Shown here piece by piece: positions 1-9,614 of a stretch of 37,268 bases of DNA; the stretch's first letter is position 1; every line of letters starts with the position of its first letter. The notes beneath the pieces were generated by a model. The model was not told the origin of the DNA and ran no database searches. It saw only the letters and a list, made by a program, of their open reading frames with translations. Source of the DNA: Comamonadaceae bacterium (GTDB taxonomy: Bacteria > Pseudomonadota > Gammaproteobacteria > Burkholderiales > Burkholderiaceae_C). The stretch lies in NCBI GenBank assembly GCA_947485165.1, contig CANKRG010000018.1, forward strand, positions 1-37,268, given 5' to 3'. Both the position numbers and the translations under genes were made by a program.

Positions 1-2211
1 CAATGCCTTTTTGGCAAACTCAGCTCTCAGCGCCTTCAGTTTTTCACGCGGGTCTTCTTTTACCGTTGTTTTGTCCAAACCCATCTCGGCAATAAAGCGG
101 CTGGGTTGAGCGGTGATCATTTCGCGGCCTTTTTTGCGGCGTTTGGTCCAGCTCACCGCCAAGCTGCGCTGGGCGCGCGTGATACCCACATACATCAGGC
201 GGCGTTCTTCCTGCAGTCGGGTGGCGATGTCGTCATTGGCGGATTCGTGTTCTATGGACGAACCACCTAGACCGCCTGCCGATGTCCCGCCCTTTTTCTT
301 GTCTTCCAATTTGAACGGCAGCATGCCCTCGGTCACACCTACCAGCATCACATGCGGCCACTCCAGCCCTTTGGCGGCGTGCAGGGTGGAAAGGGTGACG
401 ACATTTTGGTCTTTCTCCCGCTCACTGATGGTCGACAGCAGAGCGATGGTCTGCGCTACTTCCAACAAGCTTTTCTTCTCGCTCGCTATGCCCACGCCCG
501 CCGCGTCGTCAATCTCACCACCGCAGCGTTTGGACATCCAATCGCAAAAATCCAGCACATTGGTCCAACGTGCTGCGGCCAGTGTTTCAGAGTCTTCGCC
601 ATCGTACAAATGCTTCTCGTAGCCGATTTCAAGCAACCAATCTTTTAAGAATTGCGCACAATCTTCCACGCCCTTTGTCTGGCTGGCTCGGTATTCCAGG
701 TCGTTGATGTAGCGGCCAAACTCATGCAAGCTGCCCACAGCGCGGGTGCTGACGACAGCGTTGAGCGAGGATAAAAACAGCCCTTCAAACAGACTGACCT
801 TGTAGCTGCTGGCAAAACTGCCCAATTGCTGCAGCGTTTGGTGGCCAATGCCGCGCTTTGGGGTGGTGATGGCGCGCAAGAAAGCCGGGTCGTCGTCATT
901 GTTCACCCACAATCGAAACCAGGCGCACAGGTCTTTGATCTCGGCGCGGTCAAAGAAGCTTTGTCCACCCGAGACTTTGTACGGAATTTGCGCCTTGCGC
1001 AGCGCCTTCTCAAAGGTTTTTGCTTGGTGGTTGGCGCGGTACAAAATCGCAAAATCTTTCAGCTCTCTGTACTGCTGAACGCCTGCCCCCACGCTTGCCA
1101 CTTCGTGTGCTGCGCTGCCCCCCAGGGGTGGCGTGCCTTGCTGGAGGCGGCTCTGCGCTGCGGCATGGTCGCCCGCCGCCGCTAACACTGTCATCCCCGA
1201 ACGCAGCGACTGAATCCTTGCGACGGCCCGCTCCGCTTCGTGTTCTTCGGTATCCGCATCCACCACCCGCACCGGCTCGCCCTCGCCCAAATCGCTCCAC
1301 AGGTTTTTCGGAAAGAGCTTGGGGTTGGGGCCGATGACGTTGTTGGCTGCCCGCAAAATCGCACTGGTCGAGCGGTAATTTTGTTCCAAGGTGATGACCT
1401 TGAGATTCGGGAAATCCACCGGCAACTTGCGCAAATTGTCCAGCGTCGCACCGCGCCAGCCGTAGATCGATTGGTCATCGTCACCGACAGCGGTGAAGCG
1501 CGCTTTGTCGCCGACCAAATGTTTCAGCACCTCGTACTGCGTGGCATTCGTGTCTTGGTATTCGTCCACCAGCACATGCCCCATCTGCGCTTGCCATTTC
1601 TGCCGCACGTCCTCATGGTTTTGCAACAATTTGAGTGGCAAACCAATCAAATCGTCAAAATCCACCGCTTGAAAAGCGCTCAACCGCTCTTCATAACTCG
1701 CCATCACTTTGGCGATGATGCGTTCGTTGTCGTCTTTGGCTTGCAGTAGCGCCATTTCCGCGTTCAACCCCGCGCTTTTCCAGCCGCTGATGACCCACTG
1801 CCACGAGCGCGCCGTGGCCACATCCACGCTACCCCCCGCGTCTTTCAAAATGCTGGTGATATCGTCCGTGTCCAAAATGGAAAATTGCGGTTTCAAGCCC
1901 AGCGCCGCGCCGTCCTGCCGCAGCATACGCACGCCCAGCGCGTGGAAGGTGCATATCACCACATCTTTAGCTGCTCTGCCAATCAGCTGCCGCGCCCGTT
2001 CACGCATCTCGGCAGCGGCTTTGTTGGTAAAGGTGATAGCCGCAATGTTCTTCCCCGCCATGCCACTCTGAATCAGCCGCCCGATCTTGTGCGTGATCAC
2101 CCGCGTCTTCCCGGACCCCGCCCCCGCCAACACCAGACAAGGCCCATGCATGTAGTTCACCGCTTCTTGCTGCGCGAGATTTAATCCAGAAGAAGAGGGA
2201 GAAGAAGACAT
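1..2211 (-). CDS. UvrD/Rep-family superfamily 1 DNA helicase (C-terminus cut by window edge)
   Basis: ATP-dependent 3'-5' DNA helicase of the Rep/UvrD/PcrA group, acting in DNA repair or replication restart in the cytoplasm. I read 737 codons on the minus strand without a stop; the end lies beyond base 1. Walker A AGAGSGKT is at about residues 29-36, followed by ITFTNKAAAEM-type motif Ia, the VDEYQDTN Walker B box, VGDDDQSIYGWRGA and, near the end, the MYVGITRAQ motif. The ATG at 2209-2211 is chosen because NLAQQEAV directly follows, as in the family; the upstream ribosome site is weak. Residues about 353-376, just before the conserved DFAILYRANHQ motif, are encoded by a dispersed repeat that keeps the frame open. 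Rep and UvrD cannot be told apart here. Confidence 0.93.
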   Translation of the reverse strand, partial: MSSSPSSSGLNLAQQEAVNYMHGPCLVLAGAGSGKTRVITHKIGRLIQSGMAGKNIAAITFTNKAAAEMRERARQLIGRAAKDVVICTFHALGVRMLRQDGAALGLKPQFSILDTDDITSILKDAGGSVDVATARSWQWVISGWKSAGLNAEMALLQAKDDNERIIAKVMASYEERLSAFQAVDFDDLIGLPLKLLQNHEDVRQKWQAQMGHVLVDEYQDTNATQYEVLKHLVGDKARFTAVGDDDQSIYGWRGATLDNLRKLPVDFPNLKVITLEQNYRSTSAILRAANNVIGPNPKLFPKNLWSDLGEGEPVRVVDADTEEHEAERAVARIQSLRSGMTVLAAAGDHAAAQSRLQQGTPPLGGSAAHEVASVGAGVQQYRELKDFAILYRANHQAKTFEKALRKAQIPYKVSGGQSFFDRAEIKDLCAWFRLWVNNDDDPAFLRAITTPKRGIGHQTLQQLGSFASSYKVSLFEGLFLSSLNAVVSTRAVGSLHEFGRYINDLEYRASQTKGVEDCAQFLKDWLLEIGYEKHLYDGEDSETLAAARWTNVLDFCDWMSKRCGGEIDDAAGVGIASEKKSLLEVAQTIALLSTISEREKDQNVVTLSTLHAAKGLEWPHVMLVGVTEGMLPFKLEDKKKGGTSAGGLGGSSIEHESANDDIATRLQEERRLMYVGITRAQRSLAVSWTKRRKKGREMITAQPSRFIAEMGLDKTTVKEDPREKLKALRAEFAKKAL
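1084..1153 (-). repeat. Family 1 ORF-embedded repeat, copy in the helicase gene
   Basis: Bases 1084-1123 are identical over 40 bp to 21000-21039, and the similarity extends to GAGGCGGCTC at 1144-1153 (21059-21068 in the other copy). On the coding strand it reads GAGCCGCCTC, a C-rich then G-rich stretch, and ends GTGGGGGCA. It is translated as part of the helicase and contributes the peptide GGSAAHEVASVGA. From memory, similar GC-rich hairpin repeats are common in Comamonadaceae genomes; that is not checked. Confidence 0.9.
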
Positions 2212-2314
2212 GAAGAAAATAATGCTCAAAAATAACAAGACGCGCAATCATAACGACTAAGCAAAAGTGACTAGCTGTAGAAGCCTAGCCATTCTCAAAC
2301 CATCAAATGAAAAC

Positions 2315-2343
2315 GCCCCTTTCGCCCGGCGGGGCGAGAGGGG
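2315..2343. terminator. GC-rich hairpin, possible bidirectional terminator
   Basis: Imperfect inverted repeat: CCCCTTTCGCCC pairs with GGGGCGAGAGGGG around a short loop. It lies between the promoter side of the helicase gene and the 3' end of the MarR-type gene, so it could end transcription of the latter (minus strand). No clear T-tract follows, so it may be only a dispersed hairpin. Confidence 0.4.
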
Positions 2344-2367
2344 TTGGGGGAGAGTGGGGAAAACAGA

Positions 2368-2859
2368 TCAATATCCAGAAGAGTAAGCCTCCAACCCCAT
2401 AGAAACAACCAAAGCCACATCCGTCCCCACAGCTTCTTTGAATTCCGCCTCAGCTTGAGAAACAGCCCGCTCAAACGCCGCCAGCCAATCCAACCCCGTA
2501 GCCGTAAACAGCACCTTCCGCGCCCGTTTGTCAACGCCATCTAACGACCGCGTCACCAAGCCCCAAGCCTCGCACTGCGTCACCAAATCCCCCATCGCCT
2601 GCTTGGTGACGCCAGCGCTGGCCGCCAAATCAGACAAGCGCGCGCCCTCCAGCGGCAAATGCCGCGTGATGTGCACATGCGCCGCAGTCACTTGCCCACG
2701 CGCTGCCAAATTCGACAGCGCCAGCGGCACGTCCATGTTGTGCGCCATCAACGTCAACACCCGCTCGTCAAACCGCCGCAGCGCATGCCCCAGCAGACGC
2801 CCCAAATGCGTTTGCCGCCAGCCTAAATGTGTTGCAATAAACGTGTTTTTTTTAGCCAT
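2368..2859 (-). CDS. MarR-family winged-helix transcriptional regulator
   Basis: A 163-residue DNA-binding protein. The middle part (about residues 60-115) has the MarR winged-helix pattern: a helix with LSDLAASAGVTKQAMGDLV as recognition segment, then CEAWGLVTRSLDGVDKRARKV as the wing, followed by LFTATGLDWL. Length fits the family. The ligand and targets cannot be read from sequence. A near-perfect palindrome with TTTAGTCA half-sites lies 27 bases upstream of the ATG, so autoregulation is likely. The gene is divergent from recA, with about 170 bases between them that carry both the palindrome and a LexA-like box. Confidence 0.85.
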   Translation of the reverse strand: MAKKNTFIATHLGWRQTHLGRLLGHALRRFDERVLTLMAHNMDVPLALSNLAARGQVTAAHVHITRHLPLEGARLSDLAASAGVTKQAMGDLVTQCEAWGLVTRSLDGVDKRARKVLFTATGLDWLAAFERAVSQAEAEFKEAVGTDVALVVSMGLEAYSSGY

Positions 2860-2885
2860 TGCGCATCATAAATCAGCTGAAAATA

Positions 2886-2908
2886 TTTAGTCAACTAAAC
2901 TGACTAAA
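2886..2908. promoter_or_regulatory. Palindromic operator, probably for the MarR-type regulator
   Basis: TTTAGTCA and TGACTAAA form a perfect 8-bp inverted repeat with a 7-bp spacer. A tighter repeat, TTTAGT-CA-ACTAAA, overlaps the left half. AT-rich TTAGT half-sites and a position just upstream of the regulator ATG are typical of MarR autoregulatory sites. The binding protein is inferred from location only. Confidence 0.65.
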
Positions 2909-2942
2909 AAATTACGTATTTAATTTAATAGCTGAGGTAAAC

Positions 2943-2962
2943 TACTGTTCAAGCATCCAGTT
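2943..2962. promoter_or_regulatory. LexA-like SOS box upstream of recA
   Basis: TACTGT-N8-CCAGTT resembles the proteobacterial SOS consensus TACTGT-N8-ACAGTA: the left half is perfect and the right half matches four of six bases. It lies about 70 bases upstream of the recA start, where a repressor site is expected. Confidence 0.6.
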
Positions 2963-3032
2963 TTAAGCGTCATGATGCTGATAAAAAGTGCAATAAATTT
3001 CAGTAACTGATTGATTTTAAAAGGAAAGTACC

Positions 3033-4157
3033 ATGGACATGGCCGTTAAAGCAACCCCCGCAACATCCGCACAAAACACAGCCGCCAGCGCTGAAAAAGC
3101 CAAAGCGCTACAGGCTGCACTCGCCCAAATCGAGAAGCAATTCGGCAAAGGCACCATCATGCGCCTGGGCGAAGGCGAGGTGATTGAGGACATTCAAGTC
3201 GTCTCTACCGGCTCTTTAGGCTTGGATATTGCCTTGGGCGTAGGCGGCCTGCCCCGTGGCCGCGTGATTGAAATCTACGGTCCAGAATCCTCAGGCAAAA
3301 CCACCTTGACCCTGCAAGTCATCGCCGAAATGCAAAAACTCGGCGGCACCTGCGCGTTTGTCGACGCCGAGCACGCTTTGGACACCCAATATGCGCAAAA
3401 CCTGGGCGTGAATCTGCAAGACATGCTGATCAGCCAGCCCGACACCGGCGAGCAGGCGCTGGAAATTGTCGACAGCCTGGTCCGCTCCGGCGCGGTCGAT
3501 TTGATCGTGATCGACTCTGTGGCCGCCTTGACCCCCAAAGCCGAGCTGGAAGGCGAAATGGGCGACAGCCTGCCGGGTCTGCAAGCCCGCTTGATGAGCC
3601 AAGCGCTGCGCAAGCTGACCGCGCACATCAAAAAGGCCAATTGCATGGTCATTTTCATCAACCAAATCCGCATGAAAATCGGCGTCATGTTCGGCAGCCC
3701 AGAGACGACCACAGGCGGTAATGCGTTGAAGTTTTACGCCTCGGTGCGCTTGGACATCCGCCGCATTGGCACCATCAAGAAGGGCGACGACGCGATTGGC
3801 AACGAAACCCGCGTCAAAGTGGTCAAAAACAAGGTCGCACCGCCCTTCAAAACCGCTGAATTCGATATTTTGTTCGGCGCTGGCATCAGCCGGCTGGGCG
3901 AGGTGATTGACTTGGGCGTCACCGCCGGCGTCGTCGAAAAATCGGGCGCTTGGTACGCGTTCAAAGGCGAAAAAATCGGCCAAGGCCGTGACAACTCCCG
4001 TGAATTCCTGCGTGAAAACCCAGATTTGGCTGTTGAAATCGAAAACAAAGTGCGTGAATCGCTAGGTATCCCTTTGATTGCAGGTGCATCCAACGTCGCC
4101 TCAGGCATGTCGGGCACGCCCGCCGAAGAGAAAAAGCCGAAAAAGAGCCGTGATTGA
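3033..4157 (+). CDS. recA: RecA recombinase
   Basis: Strand-exchange ATPase for homologous recombination and co-protease for LexA cleavage in the SOS response. 374 residues, slightly longer than usual because of an Ala-rich N-terminal extension. Walker A GPESSGKT is at residues 83-90; the VDAEHALD box, the [10 protein letters not shown] Walker B strand and the MSQALRKL and [14 protein letters not shown] loop regions are all present. AAAGGAAAG precedes the ATG; a second ATG two codons on would also be plausible. A LexA-like box lies upstream, and recX overlaps the 3' end. Confidence 0.98.
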   Translation: MDMAVKATPATSAQNTAASAEKAKALQAALAQIEKQFGKGTIMRLGEGEVIEDIQVVSTGSLGLDIALGVGGLPRGRVIEIYGPESSGKTTLTLQVIAEMQKLGGTCAFVDAEHALDTQYAQNLGVNLQDMLISQPDTGEQALEIVDSLVRSGAVDLIVIDSVAALTPKAELEGEMGDSLPGLQARLMSQALRKLTAHIKKANCMVIFINQIRMKIGVMFGSPETTTGGNALKFYASVRLDIRRIGTIKKGDDAIGNETRVKVVKNKVAPPFKTAEFDILFGAGISRLGEVIDLGVTAGVVEKSGAWYAFKGEKIGQGRDNSREFLRENPDLAVEIENKVRESLGIPLIAGASNVASGMSGTPAEEKKPKKSRD

Positions 4158-4611
4158 TGGCTTCACATTGTCCCTCAAAGGCCGCGCCCTGCGGCTTTTG
4201 AGCGCTCGCGAATACTCTCGCGCTGAGCTGGTGAAGAAGCTCACCCCGTTCGAAACCAGCCCCGGTGAGCTGGCTAAGGCTCTGGACGAGCTGCAAGCCA
4301 AAGACTTCATCAACGAGCAGCGCGTTGTCGACTCCGTGCTACACCGCCGCAGCGCCAAACTGGGCGCCGCCCGTATCAAGCAAGAGCTGCAAAGCAAGGG
4401 CTTGGATGCCGGCGCGGTGCTGGAAGCGGTGGATGTGCTGAAAAGCACCGAGGTCGAGCGGGCAAGAGAGGTTTGGCGCAAGAAATTCGGAAATGCGCCT
4501 GAAAACGCCTCCGAACGCGGCAAGCAAATGCGGTTTTTAATGAGCCGGGGTTTTGGCTCAGAGGCGATTCGGAAAGTGATTTCTGGGGTTTTTGAAGAAT
4601 TTGACGATTAA
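4150..4611 (+). CDS. recX: Regulatory protein RecX
   Basis: Small modulator that binds the RecA filament and limits its activity. I prefer the GTG at 4150, which overlaps the recA stop by 8 bases and suggests coupled translation; it gives 153 residues, normal for the family. An upstream ATG at 4078 is in frame but lies within recA and adds a non-conserved leader. Family features: [20 protein letters not shown] near the start, the helical [17 protein letters not shown] segment, [16 protein letters not shown] and a C-terminal [18 protein letters not shown] repeat. Convergent to argC with a repeat copy between them. Confidence 0.93.
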   Translation: MIDGFTLSLKGRALRLLSAREYSRAELVKKLTPFETSPGELAKALDELQAKDFINEQRVVDSVLHRRSAKLGAARIKQELQSKGLDAGAVLEAVDVLKSTEVERAREVWRKKFGNAPENASERGKQMRFLMSRGFGSEAIRKVISGVFEEFDD

Positions 4612-4621
4612 AATCGTTAAA

Positions 4622-4696
4622 CCCCTCAAAAATAAGGCTTAAATATGACTCTAGCCGGCGTATTTATTGCCTAAGTTGCTATCTTATTTGTGGCAA
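4622..4696 (-). repeat. Family 2 dispersed repeat, copy A (intergenic)
   Basis: On the minus strand it contains ATAGC, then TTAGGCAATAAATACGCCGG, then CTAGAGTCATATTTAAGCC and TTTTTGAGG. These match the shared order of the family. It fills the gap between the convergent recX and argC genes and ends three bases before the argC stop. Confidence 0.85.
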
Positions 4697-4698
4697 CA

Positions 4699-5631
4699 TC
4701 AAATCCCAAGCATCAACTTCAAATTCTGCACCGCCGCCCCGCTAGCGCCCTTGCCCAAATTGTCCAAACGCGCTACCAGCACAGCTTGGCGATACGTTTC
4801 ATTGCCAAACACCCGCAACTCCATCTTGTTGGTGTTGTTCAACGCCAACGCATCCAGCTTGGCCACATCCGCCGTCGGCACAACGGAAACCCATGAATCC
4901 GCCCCATTCGACGCTGCATAGTGCTTGGTCAAAGCCGCGTGCAAGTCTTCAACGGATGGCTTGCCAGGCAAACTGTCCAAATGCAAAGGCAGCTGCACCA
5001 ACATGCCCTGCGCAAAGTTACCAACGGACGGCACAAACAATGGACGGGTCGTCAAACCACCGTAGTGCATGATTTCGGCAATGTGCTTGTGCCCCAAACC
5101 CAGCGCGTAGAGCTCAAACGCCGGTGCTTCGCCCTGTTGGTAGGCTTCCATCATGCTGCGGCCACCACCGGAGTAGCCGCTGACGGCGGGAATGCTCAAA
5201 GCGTAGTCTTTAGGAAGCCATCCAGCCTCTACCAAAGGACGAATCAGCGCAATCGCGCCGGTGGCGTAGCAGCCAGGGTTGGCGACGCGGCGGGAGACGG
5301 CGACCAAGGCACTTTGGGCAGCGTTCAACTCAGGAAAGCCGTACACCCAGCCCGGTGAGACGCGGTGGGCGGTGGAAGAGTCGATGATTTTTGGTTGGTT
5401 GCCAGAAAAAGTGTCAATCATGGCGACAGATTCACGCGCTGCATCGTCGTGCAGACATAAAACAACCACATCGGCCTGCGCCATCAAATCACGCTTGGCG
5501 GCGGCATCTTTGCGCAGTTCAGGGGCGATGCTGAGCATCTGGATGGCTGGCATGGTCGCCAAGCGCTCGCGAATTTGCAGGCCAGTGGTGCCAGCTTCAC
5601 CATCGATGAATACTTTATAAATTTTTGTCAT
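4699..5631 (-). CDS. argC: N-acetyl-gamma-glutamyl-phosphate reductase
   Basis: NADPH-dependent reduction of N-acetylglutamyl phosphate to the semialdehyde, the third step of arginine synthesis. At 310 residues it belongs to the short (type 2) ArgC form. An N-terminal Rossmann fold has [15 protein letters not shown]; the catalytic cysteine is in NPGCYATG (residue 121), and [14 protein letters not shown] and the HxHIAEI segment follow. The ATG at 5631 gives the expected N-terminus. It stands alone, divergent from sucC, with no other arginine genes in view. Confidence 0.95.
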   Translation of the reverse strand: MTKIYKVFIDGEAGTTGLQIRERLATMPAIQMLSIAPELRKDAAAKRDLMAQADVVVLCLHDDAARESVAMIDTFSGNQPKIIDSSTAHRVSPGWVYGFPELNAAQSALVAVSRRVANPGCYATGAIALIRPLVEAGWLPKDYALSIPAVSGYSGGGRSMMEAYQQGEAPAFELYALGLGHKHIAEIMHYGGLTTRPLFVPSVGNFAQGMLVQLPLHLDSLPGKPSVEDLHAALTKHYAASNGADSWVSVVPTADVAKLDALALNNTNKMELRVFGNETYRQAVLVARLDNLGKGASGAAVQNLKLMLGI

Positions 5632-5784
5632 ATCTATATTCTAAAAATGTATTAATAATTATTTGCCACGAAAGCGATTGCACAGAGGCAGCTACGCTTC
5701 GATTTTGGTTACTGTAAGGTAACTCGCATTTTTGTGCAATGCAGCATGTTACAGTCCGTCTTGAAAATTCCGTGCCAAGCGGGT

Positions 5785-5797
5785 AGCGATTATCGCT
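5785..5797. promoter_or_regulatory. Perfect 13-bp palindrome upstream of sucC
   Basis: AGCGAT-T-ATCGCT, 52 bases upstream of the sucC start. A second inverted repeat, GTTAC-N6-GTAAC, lies in the same 217-bp gap, nearer argC. Either could be a regulator site for the divergent argC/sucCD pair; I cannot name the regulator. Confidence 0.35.
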
Positions 5798-5848
5798 GTT
5801 CGTCGGGTGTAAACCGTCACATTGTTGTCCATTTTTTGAGAGAGCCTC

Positions 5849-7009
<1,161 letters not shown>

Positions 7010-7044
7010 ATAGAACACATAGCGCAGAACGAATAGGAACGAAT

Positions 7045-7938
7045 ATGTCAATCTACATCAATAAAAACACACGCGTTATTACCCAAGGTATCACAGGTAA
7101 AACAGGTCAATTTCATACAGAAAAATGCCAAGAATATGCCAACGGCAAAGAATGCTTTGTCGCAGGCGTGAATCCTAAGAAGGCTGGCGAATCCATTTTT
7201 AACATCCCAATCTACGCGACTGTTAAAGAAGCGGCTGGCGCAACGGGTGCAACCGTATCTGTGATTTACGTGCCACCAGCAGGCGCAGCCGCTGCCATTT
7301 GGGAAGCCGTTGAAGCGGACTTGGATTTGGCGATTTGTATCACCGAAGGCATCCCTGTTCGCGACATGTTGGAAATTCGCAACCGCATGCGCGCTAAAGA
7401 AGCCGCTGGCGGCAAAAAAACCTTGTTGCTCGGCCCCAATTGCCCGGGTTTGATCACGCCAGATGAGATCAAAATCGGCATCATGCCAGGCCATATTCAC
7501 CGCAAAGGTCGCATTGGCGTGGTCAGCCGCTCTGGCACCTTGACCTATGAAGCCGTGGCGCAGTTGACCGAAATCGGCCTAGGCCAATCCAGTGCGGTCG
7601 GCATTGGTGGCGACCCGATCAATGGCTTGAAGCACATCGACGTGATGAAGGCTTTCAATGATGATCCAGATACCGACGCTGTCATCATGATCGGTGAAAT
7701 TGGTGGCCCAGACGAAGCAGAAGCAGCGCGTTGGTGCAAAGACAACATGAAAAAGCCTATCGTCGGCTTCATCGCTGGTGTGACTGCGCCAGCAGGCAAG
7801 CGCATGGGGCATGCCGGCGCTTTGATTTCAGGCGGTGCGGATACGGCTGATGCAAAATTGGCTGTGATGGAAGAGTGTGGTTTTAAAATCACGCGCAACC
7901 CATCAGAAATGGCAAAGTTGCTCAAAGCTATGCTCTGA
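7045..7938 (+). CDS. sucD: Succinyl-CoA synthetase, alpha subunit
   Basis: CoA-binding and phosphohistidine-bearing subunit of succinyl-CoA synthetase. 297 residues. The Rossmann-like CoA domain opens with [28 protein letters not shown] and [10 protein letters not shown] follow, and the active-site histidine lies in [15 protein letters not shown] precedes the start. It lies directly downstream of sucC. Confidence 0.98.
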   Translation: MSIYINKNTRVITQGITGKTGQFHTEKCQEYANGKECFVAGVNPKKAGESIFNIPIYATVKEAAGATGATVSVIYVPPAGAAAAIWEAVEADLDLAICITEGIPVRDMLEIRNRMRAKEAAGGKKTLLLGPNCPGLITPDEIKIGIMPGHIHRKGRIGVVSRSGTLTYEAVAQLTEIGLGQSSAVGIGGDPINGLKHIDVMKAFNDDPDTDAVIMIGEIGGPDEAEAARWCKDNMKKPIVGFIAGVTAPAGKRMGHAGALISGGADTADAKLAVMEECGFKITRNPSEMAKLLKAML

Positions 7939-7990
7939 GCCGATCAGTTACACTCGGGGCCTTTCTTAAATTTACAAAGTTGACACTTAA

Positions 7991-8689
7991 ATGGAAGCAC
8001 TAGCTAGCCCCGAATTTTGGGTTGCCGTCGGGCAGGTTATTCTTATTGATATTTTGCTTGGCGGCGACAACGCCGTTGTTATTGCTTTGGCGTGTAGAGG
8101 GTTGCCTCCTGCGCAGCGCAAATGGGGCATTATTTGGGGGACGGTAGGCGCTATCGTATTGCGCGTCATTTTGATTGCTTTTGCGCTGACATTGCTCACG
8201 GTTCCCTATTTAAAATTAGTGGGTGCCATACTGTTGGTTTGGATTGGTATCAAGTTGCTGATGCCCCAAGATGACGATGCGCATAGCAATATCAGCAGCA
8301 GTGACCGCTTGTGGGGCGCTGTAAAAATTGTGATCGTTGCAGACTTGGTGATGAGTGTGGACAATGTCTTGGCGATAGCCGGCGCGGCTGAAAGTGCGGG
8401 GCAACACCAGCTAGGATTGGTCATTTTTGGTCTTCTGGTAAGTATTCCGATCATTGTGGCAGGTAGCCAAATTGTGCTGAGATTGATGGAGCGTTTTCCT
8501 CACATCATCACAGCTGGCGGTATGCTCTTGGGGTGGATCGCAGGTCAAATGGCTATTACAGATCCTGCTGTTAAGCAATGGCTGACTGTAACGAAGCCTA
8601 TGGAATACAGCGCAGCAGTTTTTGGTGCACTTTTCGTACTTGGCGTCGGTTTATACCTGCAGAAACGTAGCCAAAGGGTGCGCGAATAG
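7991..8689 (+). CDS. TerC/YjbE-family integral membrane protein
   Basis: Polytopic inner-membrane protein of 232 residues with about seven hydrophobic segments. It carries the two diagnostic acidic repeats of the TerC superfamily, DILLGGDNAVVIALA near residue 20 and DLVMSVDNVLAIAGAAE near residue 120, which probably coordinate a metal. Members of this family include manganese exporters and proteins linked to metal stress or tellurite resistance; the substrate here is not known. It starts 52 bases after sucD and may be read through from it. Confidence 0.9.
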   Translation: MEALASPEFWVAVGQVILIDILLGGDNAVVIALACRGLPPAQRKWGIIWGTVGAIVLRVILIAFALTLLTVPYLKLVGAILLVWIGIKLLMPQDDDAHSNISSSDRLWGAVKIVIVADLVMSVDNVLAIAGAAESAGQHQLGLVIFGLLVSIPIIVAGSQIVLRLMERFPHIITAGGMLLGWIAGQMAITDPAVKQWLTVTKPMEYSAAVFGALFVLGVGLYLQKRSQRVRE

Positions 8690-8752
8690 GCTAAATTCGT
8701 TTCATATTTGAGCAATTCAACAACAATTGATCGATTTGTAAAACAGGGTGAC

Positions 8753-9600
8753 ATGGCAAAAAATTATCGTCAGTCTGGACGACAACCTCAGCCAGGTTGT
8801 CCCCCTCAACAAAGATCACATGACTTTGGGAAGACGTCCATACAACGATATCGTCGTCGATAATTTGGCTTGAGTGGGGCGCATGCTGCTTTGCAGGTGA
8901 GAGGGCAATGATTACTTCATTGAAGACCTTAACAGCACCAATTTGTGACCACCATCATTGGGCTCGCATGGCTGTAACGCTTTCGCCTTTGGTTTTTGCG
9001 CTCGGGCACGCGACTCTACCCTCAACTTCTCAATATTAGCGTCGTTCAGACAGTTGATAACATCGTTTACGATACAAAACTGCGCTGGTCTATGCCAACA
9101 ACTCGACACCTCGGATGCTAAATTGTTACAAGCTGTTAGCTTTGATGAAGGCATAAGAACTTGGTGCTTGGCAGCTTGGGACGTTCTCAGCTCAGCGTGT
9201 GTTTGACTCTTCCTTGCCAATGAAGATGGCGTTACCAACAGCTCAAAAGTGACCACGGGCGTAACCGCAGCTGTCCGAATAAAACGCCCTATCAGCCCAA
9301 AAAGATGGGCTGGATGTGTGGCGTTGAGCAAAAGGCAGCTCCATATTGCAAATGTCAACGATGCAAGGTCTTTGCAGAGTATCCATCCTGAGCTAAGATT
9401 TGCAGACGCCGTCGATAAATCCACGGGTTGTCGTAGTGTGCAGATGGTAATTGGTCCTGTCTTGGCCGGTGATGCCATGCCAGGTGTTTTGGAAGTAATC
9501 AACACTAAAAATGGTCTACCTTTCTCGCAAATTCAACTTGATGCCGGTACTCGGCTTTCTAAAACACAGGCCATTGCCATACAGCGTCCTCAACAAAATG
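8753..9600 (+). pseudogene. Decayed FHA-GAF domain protein
   Basis: Pieces of one protein appear in different frames. An FHA domain begins MAK, then after an apparent extra A in an A6 run continues IIVSLDDNLSQVVPLNKDHM and TLGRRPYNDIVVDNLA. After a missing base SGAHAALQV follows, and after another shift GNDYFIEDLNSTN, which fits the FHA GR, SxxH and LNSTNG motifs. Further on, bases about 9290-9545 encode a GAF C-terminal half with DKSTGCRSVQMVIGPVLAGD, VLEVINTKNGLPFSQ. At least three frameshifts and several stops make it non-functional. The phosphopeptide-sensing FHA protein may once have worked with the neighbouring ATPase. Confidence 0.75.
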
Positions 9601-9614
9601 GCGGCACAGCACTG

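Noticed and set aside
2910-2942. Another copy of the TTGCTAT repeat upstream of recA
   Set aside because: Only TTAATTTAATAGCTGAGG resembles it and the core is absent.
3291-3983. 230-codon minus-strand frame inside recA
   Set aside because: Shadow of recA codon structure; recA is complete and conserved on the plus strand.
8912-9505. Long minus-strand reading frame of 197 codons opposite the FHA-GAF remnant
   Set aside because: No recognisable protein pattern, and the plus strand explains the region as a decayed FHA-GAF gene.
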